Positions 7,019 through 12,231 of a DNA stretch of 12,231 nt are shown piece after piece (position 1 is the first letter of the stretch; each line of letters begins with the position of its first letter). Source of the DNA: Atribacterota bacterium (GTDB taxonomy: Bacteria; Atribacterota; Phoenicimicrobiia; Phoenicimicrobiales; Phoenicimicrobiaceae); contig DAOUTX010000015.1 of NCBI GenBank assembly GCA_030668465.1, positions 1 to 12,231 on the forward strand. Direction: 5' to 3'. The notes under the pieces were generated by a model, which saw only the letters and a list, made by a program, of their open reading frames with translations, had not been told where the DNA came from and made no database searches. Made by a program: the position numbers and the translations under genes.

Positions 7019-7325
7019 AGCGTATATCGCATATAGCAAAGAAAGGAAAGAGTTAATTAGTTACTTAGTTACCTGGTTAATTGGTTAAGAAAATAGAAGG
7101 TCAATTAGTATATATTATACAGAATGAATTAAAGGATACAGAATCTTTATTCCCTCTCCCCTTCGGGGGAGAGGGTTAGGATGAGGGGGAAACAAACGCT
7201 ATACTCAATACGCGATACTCGATACTAATCTGGCTTCTAGTTTCTTTTTTTAACCAATTAACTAGGTAACCAACTAACCAACTAACCATCTTCACTATAT
7301 ACTAATAAATTAAGGAGGAAGATTA
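7019..7325. repeat. Repeat-rich spacer with a second long inverted repeat (element B)
   Basis: Arms at 7052-7088 and 7250-7286 are reverse complements at 32 of 37 positions. The left arm and following bases closely resemble the left side of the element at 2299. The roughly 160-nt interior is unrelated to that of the first element: it carries a GC-rich hairpin (7152-7175) and the 17-nt word TACGCGATACTCGATAC (7209-7225). No coding frame is visible. The right arm ends about 27 nt before the SD of the next gene, so its transcription must start in or cross this element. Confidence 0.65.
7152..7189. repeat. GC-rich palindromic repeat with cUUCGg loop
   Basis: CCCTCTCCCC (7152-7161) pairs perfectly with GGGGAGAGGG (7166-7175) around TTCG, giving a C(UUCG)G tetraloop. 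TTAGGATGAGGGGG follows. This matches my memory of an intergenic repeat family found in many unrelated bacteria (CCCTCTCCCC...GGGGAGAGGGTTAGGGTGAGGG). It is an island of high G+C in AT-rich DNA. There is no T-tract, so it is not a typical terminator. Confidence 0.75.
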
Positions 7326-7952
7326 ATGTTAATCGATAAAAAAGTCAGTAATTTTTTAGATGAACTGGCTTCTAATTCACCAACTCCTGGCGGAGGTAGT
7401 GTGGCTGCATTAGCCGGTGCACTGGGGGCAGCTTTAATTTCAATGGTTGGCAATTTAACTGTAGGCAAGAAAAAATATGAAGATGTAGAAGAAGATATTA
7501 AGAAAATTATAAGCTCTTCGGAAAAATTACGTTATGAATTAAGTCAGTTGATAGAAGAGGATGTTAAAGTTTTTAATAATTTTATGTCTACTTACAAGAT
7601 GCCCAAGGAAACCGAAGATGAAAAAAAGGTAAGAGCAGAGAAGATACAAGAATCACTAATTGAGGCAGCAAAAGTTCCTCTTAAAGTAGCTTACAAATGT
7701 CTGGACATACTCAGTCTTTCTAAGGAAGTCGCTGAAAAAGGTAACATTAATGTGGTAAGTGATGCTGGAGTAGCGGTGTTAATGGCAGAAGCCGCCTTGG
7801 AGAGTGCTATATTAAATGTGAAGATAAATTTGGGAATGATTAAAGATGAGAAAGTAAGAGCAGAGCTTTCCTCTTCTATAAAAGAAATATTATTAAAAGA
7901 GAAAGGACAGAAAGAAAAAGTGTTAGAAATAGTAGGGGAGAAAATAGGATAG
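7326..7952 (+). CDS. Cyclodeaminase/cyclohydrolase family protein (FTCD C-terminal type)
   Basis: A 208-aa all-helical protein that matches the stand-alone cyclodeaminase domain. This family converts 5-formimino-THF to 5,10-methenyl-THF plus ammonia, or hydrolyses methenyl-THF, as in clostridial FchA-type enzymes. Visible signatures are the folate-site glycine loop NSPTPGGGSVAALAGALGAAL (17-37), EEDVKVFNNFM (77-87) and GNINVVSDAGVAVLMAEAALE (139-159). The length is normal for the single-domain form, with no formiminotransferase domain. ATG follows a good SD (GGAGG at 7314-7318, 7-nt spacing). No other histidine- or purine-degradation gene is adjacent, so the choice between deaminase and cyclohydrolase stays open. 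Confidence 0.88.
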   Translation: MLIDKKVSNFLDELASNSPTPGGGSVAALAGALGAALISMVGNLTVGKKKYEDVEEDIKKIISSSEKLRYELSQLIEEDVKVFNNFMSTYKMPKETEDEKKVRAEKIQESLIEAAKVPLKVAYKCLDILSLSKEVAEKGNINVVSDAGVAVLMAEAALESAILNVKINLGMIKDEKVRAELSSSIKEILLKEKGQKEKVLEIVGEKIG

Positions 7953-8200
7953 ATGAGATAATTCGGAGATAATATTTATCAAAATAAAGGTCAATGTAAT
8001 TGATCAATTTAAATATGAGAAAAACTAAAGGGTTAAATATATTTCAAAGTACATCTAAACCTATTTTATTGCATACTCTAAAAAAATAAATAAAAAATAT
8101 CAAATTATTTTATTAAGATTTAAATTATAAAATTATTCTAACTTAATATTAAAGAAATAAACATTATAAATAAATTATTTTTCGGAAAGGGGAAAAAGAA
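7953..8200. other. Very AT-rich spacer
   Basis: About 250 nt with very little G+C and no coding frame, repeat arm or terminator that I can support. The only neat structure is the perfect 12-nt palindrome AATTGATCAATT (7998-8009). The SD-like AAAGGGGA at 8186-8193 belongs to the next gene. A promoter for that gene should lie here, but the base composition makes any single box match meaningless. Confidence 0.5.
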
Positions 8201-10036
8201 ATTAAAATAAACAAGAGCTTAATTGAAAAGTTATGGAGAGAGAACCCAGAAATTTTTAAATTATTAAAGGAAAGTGAGAATTTAAAAGAGGTCAGACAAA
8301 AACTTTTTGAATTTTATAAAGACTTGGAATGGAAATATAGAGAAGGAAAAGAAGAATTACATAAATTAGAATATGCTACCGCCTTAGAAGCAATAAAGGT
8401 ATTCAATAACCTTATTTCCCTTAGAAATGAGAAGATTGCTGGTTTTAGTACTTTGGATTATTTATGGAGTCTTGCTAAAGATAATCAAGAGATAACCGAA
8501 GAAGTGAGCGATAGTTTTTTAGAAGAATTTTTTCACCTTTTCAAAGCCATGAAAGGCAAAGCAGATATTTCTTCGGGCTGGATGAGGCCATTGCTGGAAA
8601 AAGATGGGGTTAAAATAGCAGACTTTGCCCAGATTAAAGGGAGAGAAGCAGGGATATCTCGTTCTAATTATTTAGACAAATTGTACGAAAAAGTTCATAA
8701 TTTTATTGACCGTTATCCTTCCGGATGTGATGATTATCTAATTAAGGAAAGAGAAGAAAATCGCCAAAAAATATTAGATTATTTTGGAGCAACTATAAAC
8801 GATTGGAACGACTACTATTGGCATTTGAAAAACATATTCCAAGATAAGGATGATTTAGAAAATCTCAAGAAATTAGTTCCTCTTACCGAGGAAGACATCA
8901 AAGCGATTGAGATTGCTATTGAAAATAAAATACCTTTTGGGATTACCCCTTACTATCTTTCTTTGTTCGACTTTTCCCGCAATGATCGAAAAAATGATTA
9001 TCAAGTAAGGTCCCAAGTCATTCCCCCTATACACTATGTAACTTTGATGAAAGAACACCGCAAAGAAAGAGCATATTATTTTGATTTCATGGGTGAACAT
9101 GATACTTCCCCGGAAGAGTTAATTACCAGAAGATATCCCATGATATCTATTCTAAAACCTTATGATACTTGTCCGCAAATTTGTGTCTACTGTCAAAGAA
9201 ATTGGGAGATAACCGGACCAATGATGCCCGAAGCAATACCCAGCGAGGAATCATTTGACAAAGCATTAGACTGGTTTGCTAAACATAGTTCCATGAAAGA
9301 TGTGTTAATTACCGGTGGAGACCCTTTAGCCTTGGGTGATGAAAAGATAAAGTATATTATGGATAGATTATGCCAGATGGAACATGTGATAAATATAAGG
9401 TGGGGTACTAGAACTCCGGTAACTATTCCCATGAGAATAACAGATAAATTGGCTAAATTGATTGGAAGTTATATAGAACCAGGAAAAAGAAATGTTTGTA
9501 TAGTAACTCATATTGAGAGTTCATCCGAAGTTACTCCGGAATTAGCTGAGGCAGTGATGAAGTTTAGAAAACAGGGTATATATGTTTACAATCAATTAGT
9601 TTATACCCTGGAAACCAGCAGAAGATTTCAAAATGTAGCAGCGAGGATAGCGATGAAGAAGGCAGGAGTAGATCCCTATTATACTTTTTACCCTAAAGGA
9701 AAAGAAGAAACCGAAGATTATCTTGTCCCCGTTGCCCGCCTGTGGCAGGAGAGAAAAGAAGAAGCCCGATTACTACCGGGTCAATTCAGAACAGATGAGC
9801 CGGTTTTTAACGTTCCCCGGTTAGGTAAAAATCATATTAGAGCCTGGCAGGATAGAGAATTAATAGGATTAAACAAAGAGGGGCAGAGAATATATTTATG
9901 GCATCCCTGGGAAAAGGGCATAGCCTCAGTTGAGCCATACATATATAAAGATCTCCCTATTTCTAAATATCTACAGGAACTTACTAAGAGGGGAGAAGAT
10001 ATCGAAGAATACAAGTCAATTTGGTATTACTATTAA
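8201..10036 (+). CDS. KamA-family radical-SAM protein (aminomutase-like)
   Basis: A lysine/glutamate 2,3-aminomutase-type enzyme: radical SAM plus PLP, moving an amino group between adjacent carbons. In the 611-aa reading, the radical-SAM cluster motif is CPQICVYC (C324, C328, C331), followed by GGDPLAL (372), RWGTRTP (400-406), HIESSSEVTPE (437-447) and YNQLVYTLE. VPRLGKNH (about 538-545) lies where classical members have the PLP-lysine motif PGGGGK, so K543 may bind PLP (inference). About 280 residues precede the cluster, far more than in the 416-residue clostridial lysine enzyme, so this is a long, divergent subfamily with unknown substrate. Start: the first canonical codon is TTG 8324 with no SD, but the frame is open and protein-like from 8174. 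ATT 8201 follows AAAGGGGA at 8-nt spacing and is preferred here. The conservative call is 8324-10036 (570 aa). Confidence 0.88.
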   Translation: MKINKSLIEKLWRENPEIFKLLKESENLKEVRQKLFEFYKDLEWKYREGKEELHKLEYATALEAIKVFNNLISLRNEKIAGFSTLDYLWSLAKDNQEITEEVSDSFLEEFFHLFKAMKGKADISSGWMRPLLEKDGVKIADFAQIKGREAGISRSNYLDKLYEKVHNFIDRYPSGCDDYLIKEREENRQKILDYFGATINDWNDYYWHLKNIFQDKDDLENLKKLVPLTEEDIKAIEIAIENKIPFGITPYYLSLFDFSRNDRKNDYQVRSQVIPPIHYVTLMKEHRKERAYYFDFMGEHDTSPEELITRRYPMISILKPYDTCPQICVYCQRNWEITGPMMPEAIPSEESFDKALDWFAKHSSMKDVLITGGDPLALGDEKIKYIMDRLCQMEHVINIRWGTRTPVTIPMRITDKLAKLIGSYIEPGKRNVCIVTHIESSSEVTPELAEAVMKFRKQGIYVYNQLVYTLETSRRFQNVAARIAMKKAGVDPYYTFYPKGKEETEDYLVPVARLWQERKEEARLLPGQFRTDEPVFNVPRLGKNHIRAWQDRELIGLNKEGQRIYLWHPWEKGIASVEPYIYKDLPISKYLQELTKRGEDIEEYKSIWYYY

Positions 10037-10170
10037 ATCAGCTCCCAAGAAGTAAAATTGACTACAGGAGGTGATATAAAAAGTTACAAGTGAGTTAAGT
10101 TCGTAGTTTAGAGCAGACTTTTAGTTATCAGAAGTAGTGAATTTAAAAAATTAAAAAATGGAGGCATTGA
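10037..10170. other. Gene scar: orphan ribosome-binding sites without a reading frame
   Basis: AGGAGGTGATA at 10066-10076 is one of the best SD sequences in the window, yet no ATG, GTG or TTG after it opens more than a few codons. A second SD (GGAGG, 10160-10164) is followed by a TTG frame that stops after four codons. Together with the truncated permease that follows, this looks like the remains of a gene start whose body was deleted. Confidence 0.4.
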
Positions 10171-10596
10171 AATTTAGCTGATATTACTCCCCTGGTAATG
10201 TTGGCAGTATTTGCCGGAGCAGCGATAGCCAGAGCTCCAGCAATGAAAGTAGGAATAGAATCTACTAAATTAGCTATTCCAGGATATACATTACCTTTTA
10301 CGTTTATATTTCACCCTGAGCTAATTTCCTGGAATTTTACTCCAGATTTGAATTTGTTTAAATTAGGATTTTTCTTATTATTGGCAGCAGCAATGTCTAT
10401 TGGTATAGCTGGAGGTATGCAGGGTTACCTGATTAGGGAGACTAAATTTTATGAAAGAATGATGCTCTTAGCAGGTTCTTTTATGATAATACCGGCAAAC
10501 TATATAATAAATTTAGCAGGACTTGCTTTAATAGGAGTAACTTTAGTATCTCAGATTTTGTTTAAACAACAAAAAGCAGTAGTTTTGGAAGAATAG
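10171..10596 (+). pseudogene. C-terminal remnant of a TRAP transporter fused permease
   Basis: The frame opens after a TGA at 10168-10170 and reads NLADITPLVMLAVFAGAAIA..., then GYTLPFTFIFHPELI and a final hydrophobic pair of helices ending at TAA 10596. This resembles the last part of TRAP 4TM/12TM fused permeases (DVTPPVALAAYAAAGIA... IVPFLFVYNPALL), which are normally over 600 residues. Only about 140 residues remain, lacking most transmembrane helices and the substrate pathway. The first ATG (10198) would give 132 aa, starts inside the conserved motif and has no SD at a useful distance. I conclude it is a decayed or internally deleted gene. No binding-protein gene of a TAXI or DctP type is visible nearby. 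Confidence 0.7.
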
Positions 10597-10637
10597 AATA
10601 GATAAAAATAAAATTGTTAACGAATAATAAATAATTT

Positions 10638-10676
10638 ATAGGGAGATAGCTTAAAAATCATCTCCCTATTTTTTTT
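10638..10676 (+). terminator. Strong intrinsic terminator
   Basis: A perfect 10-bp stem, ATAGGGAGAT (10638-10647) with ATCTCCCTAT (10660-10669), encloses a 12-nt loop and runs into eight T residues (10669-10676). It ends the transcript that crosses the KamA gene and the permease remnant. Confidence 0.92.
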
Positions 10677-10965
10677 GTGTCTATCTACATAGATAGAGCT
10701 CAGGAGCCTAATTCGTATCGAGTATCGCGTACCGCGTTAGGAAAATAAAAGTTAGAAGCAAAAAAGGAAAATTACATAATACAAGGGGTTTAATTTATAG
10801 GGCCCGTTAGGAAAATTACTAAAATAAAACAAGGTGGATAAATCTGCCTCTAAAATAGAAATGATATACCATATAAAAAATTTTATCCTGCTAACGACCA
10901 TTCACTATTCACTAACGACTAATCAATCGGTAAATGGGAGAATTAATATTTTTTCTAAAAACCTA

Positions 10966-10993
10966 TTGATTTTTTAAAAATATATGCTATTAT
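10966..10993 (+). promoter_or_regulatory. Extended -10 promoter for the gntR-korD unit
   Basis: TTGATT (10966-10971) as -35, a 16-nt spacer ending in TGC, and TATTAT (10988-10993) as -10. The TGn before the -10 makes an extended -10 promoter. Predicted transcription starts near 11000, giving a leader of about 60 nt before the ATG at 11064. Confidence 0.55.
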
Positions 10994-11007
10994 TAATAAA
11001 GACCAAT

Positions 11008-11031
11008 CCATTAGTCCATTAGTCCAATAAT
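11008..11031. repeat. Tandem CCATTAGT repeats just after the predicted start site
   Basis: Two exact CCATTAGT units (11008-11015, 11016-11023) are followed by a diverged third unit CCAATAAT. They lie roughly at +10 to +30 of the predicted transcript, where a repressor could block initiation. They could equally be slippage-generated repeats, as elsewhere in the spacers. Confidence 0.45.
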
Positions 11032-11063
11032 CTACAATAATAAATTAAAAGGAAAACTCGTCT

Positions 11064-12062
11064 ATGAAAATTGAGATTGATAAGAAAAGCGGAATTCCTT
11101 TATATCTTCAGATAAAACACCAGATTAAGAAATTATTAGAAAATGGTAATTTGAAAGAAGGGGAGCAACTACCAACTGAAAGAGATTTATCAGAAAATTT
11201 GCAAGTTAGCAGAAATACAGTAAGTATGGCCTACAAAGAATTAGTATTGGAGAATATAATACTATCTATCCCAGGGAGGGGAACCTTCCCTAATCCGAAA
11301 ACCTCTAAGTTTACCAAATCTAAAACGAATAATAATCTATCAAAAATAGAAGAGATTATCGATGTTACTATTAATGAAGCCTTGGAGTTAAATTTTGAGT
11401 TAGGCGAGTTCAAAAAATTAGTAAATAAGAAAATAGAAGAAAAAGAAAAATTATTAAAAAACATTAACATAGCTTTTATTGAATGTAATCAGGAGCAATT
11501 GTATTTTTTTTCCAAAGGGATAGAATTAGGAACCGGTATATCCATAATTCCCATATTAATAGACGAGATTTATAATGAACCAGATATTTTTAGAGAAAGG
11601 ATTAAATCTATAGATTTAGTAGTTACTACCTTTTTTCATTATGATGAAGTTAAAAAATTTCTTGCCGATCAAAAGCAGAGGGTTCTCGCCATCGCCTTAG
11701 ACCCCCTAATGGAAACCATGGTTAACATTGCTCATTTATCTTCCAAAGATAAAAATATTGGTTTGATATGTATTACCGATAAGTTTGCCCAAAGAGTTTT
11801 CCAATCTATAAAACAGGCGGGAATAAAATTCTTAAGTTTTAAATTTACCAGATCTCATAATAGAGATGAAGTAAAGAAATTTTTAATTAACACAGATATT
11901 GTAATAACTTCTCCTGGAAGAAAGAAAGAAGTAGAAAAATTAATTTCTTCCCAAATTCCCCTCATTGAGTTTGTCTATGTTCCGGATAAAGGTTCCATGA
12001 GTATGTTAAAATTAGCCATTTTAGATATTAAGAGAGAAGGGGGCATATTAGAAAAGATATGA
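11064..12062 (+). CDS. GntR-family transcriptional regulator with large effector domain
   Basis: A 332-aa protein. Residues about 10-75 form a GntR winged helix-turn-helix: IPLYLQIKHQIKKLL, EGEQLPTERDLSENLQVSRNTV (33-53, recognition region SRNTVSMAYKEL) and the wing LSIPGRGTF. A lysine- and asparagine-rich linker leads to residues about 132-332, with alternating beta strands and helices (NINIAFIECN, IDLVVTTFF, NIGLICITDK, TDIVITSPG). This suggests a periplasmic-binding-protein-like or other Rossmann-type ligand domain rather than the common FadR, UTRA or MocR domains. The ligand is unknown. ATG follows AAAAGGAAAA with a rather long gap. Its TGA overlaps the next start (ATGA), so it probably regulates the ferredoxin-oxidoreductase genes downstream and perhaps itself. 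Confidence 0.88.
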   Translation: MKIEIDKKSGIPLYLQIKHQIKKLLENGNLKEGEQLPTERDLSENLQVSRNTVSMAYKELVLENIILSIPGRGTFPNPKTSKFTKSKTNNNLSKIEEIIDVTINEALELNFELGEFKKLVNKKIEEKEKLLKNINIAFIECNQEQLYFFSKGIELGTGISIIPILIDEIYNEPDIFRERIKSIDLVVTTFFHYDEVKKFLADQKQRVLAIALDPLMETMVNIAHLSSKDKNIGLICITDKFAQRVFQSIKQAGIKFLSFKFTRSHNRDEVKKFLINTDIVITSPGRKKEVEKLISSQIPLIEFVYVPDKGSMSMLKLAILDIKREGGILEKI

Positions 12063-12231
12063 AGCAAAAAAAATTGCTAGAAGTTCATCAAAATAATTCA
12101 GTAAAAATATCGGTTCGCAGAGAATGGTGTAAATCATGTGGTATCTGTATTGAATTTTGCCCCAAGGATGTATTAGTTCCTGATTATCAACAGAAACCCA
12201 TTCCTGAAAATATCGATGCCTGTATAAAATG
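12059..12231 (+). CDS. korD: 4Fe-4S ferredoxin-type subunit, KorD-like (partial)
   Basis: Starts at ATG 12059, overlapping the regulator's TGA by ATGA, and runs off the window after 57 codons. The motif WCKSCGICIEFCP (CxxCxxCxxxCP) begins at residue 24 and binds one 4Fe-4S cluster. The next cysteine (DACIK..) is just reached and should begin a second cluster motif. The order REWCKSCGIC...PKDVLVPD...DACIK is typical of the delta subunit of 2-oxoglutarate or 2-oxoacid:ferredoxin oxidoreductase, where it carries electrons to ferredoxin. The catalytic alpha and beta subunits would be expected beyond the window. The exact oxoacid cannot be told from this piece. Confidence 0.8.
   Translation, partial: MKQKKLLEVHQNNSVKISVRREWCKSCGICIEFCPKDVLVPDYQQKPIPENIDACIK

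Larger units (their letters stand above)
10677..11063. repeat. Repeat-rich spacer before the GntR regulator
   Basis: No gene is visible. It contains the palindrome CTATCTACATAGATAG (10681-10696) and GTATCGAGTATCGCGTA (10715-10731), the exact reverse complement of 7209-7225. It also has two copies of CGTTAGGAAAAT (10735-10746 and 10805-10816), two of CTAACGAC (10891-10898 and 10912-10919) around CATTCACTATTCA, and CCATTAGT repeated just before the regulator. Apart from the promoter at the right end, these look like accumulated interspersed short repeats. Confidence 0.6.

Noticed and set aside
8873..10014. Three minus-strand open frames inside the KamA gene
   Set aside because: Antisense to conserved radical-SAM coding sequence; no ribosome sites.
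10891..11031. CRISPR array
   Set aside because: Repeats are 8-12 nt, irregularly spaced and lack unique spacers of constant length; no cas gene is near.
11231..11470. Minus-strand open frame inside the GntR gene
   Set aside because: Phe/Ser/Asn-rich translation typical of the antisense of AT-rich coding DNA.

Overview
The window is AT-rich (about one third G+C by eye) and carries ordinary bacterial genes with good Shine-Dalgarno sites, all on the + strand. Low G+C, the secA-prfB order, a KamA-family radical-SAM protein, a stand-alone cyclodeaminase-type folate enzyme, a TRAP-permease remnant and a korD-like ferredoxin subunit suggest an anaerobic, fermentative bacterium. A Clostridia-like lineage or an uncultured phylum such as Atribacterota fits, but no rRNA or other decisive marker is present, so the lineage is inference.

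Layout. 1-139 holds the apparent 3' end of an unrecognised gene interrupted by an amber codon, then a terminator-like hairpin. 140-425 is a small cassette: a -10-like box, a hairpin leader, a strong SD and a 29-codon hydrophobic mini-ORF. It is bracketed by two inverted copies of a hairpin sequence. 426-2270 is a two-gene unit: a membrane HD-GYP protein (probable c-di-GMP phosphodiesterase) and a DUF5317-type membrane protein. 2271-2634 is a repeat-rich spacer. 2635-5184 is secA. 5368-6469 is prfB, expressed through the classical +1 programmed frameshift at CTT-TGA, followed by a terminator-like hairpin. 6626-7018 is a small membrane protein. 7019-7325 is a second repeat-rich spacer. 7326-7952 is the cyclodeaminase/cyclohydrolase family protein. 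After a very AT-rich gap comes a KamA-family radical-SAM protein (to 10036), whose coding frame extends upstream of its first canonical start. 10171-10596 is the C-terminal stump of a TRAP transporter fused permease with a strong terminator behind it. 10677-11063 is another repeat-rich spacer ending in an extended -10 promoter. 11064-12062 is a GntR-type regulator, and its stop overlaps the start of a 4Fe-4S subunit (korD-like) that runs off the window.

How the parts relate. secA and prfB are housekeeping genes. HD-GYP plus DUF5317 looks like one transcription unit acting at the membrane in second-messenger turnover. The GntR regulator and the ferredoxin subunit are translationally coupled, so the regulator probably controls a 2-oxoacid:ferredoxin oxidoreductase operon downstream.

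The most unusual content is between the genes. Two long imperfect inverted-repeat elements share arms built on GGTTA words. There is also a GC-rich hairpin with a cUUCGg loop, a 17-nt word present in both orientations, and several short direct repeats. These look like interspersed repeat families that have colonised the spacers. I saw no CRISPR array, tRNA, rRNA, transposase or convincing new multi-gene system.
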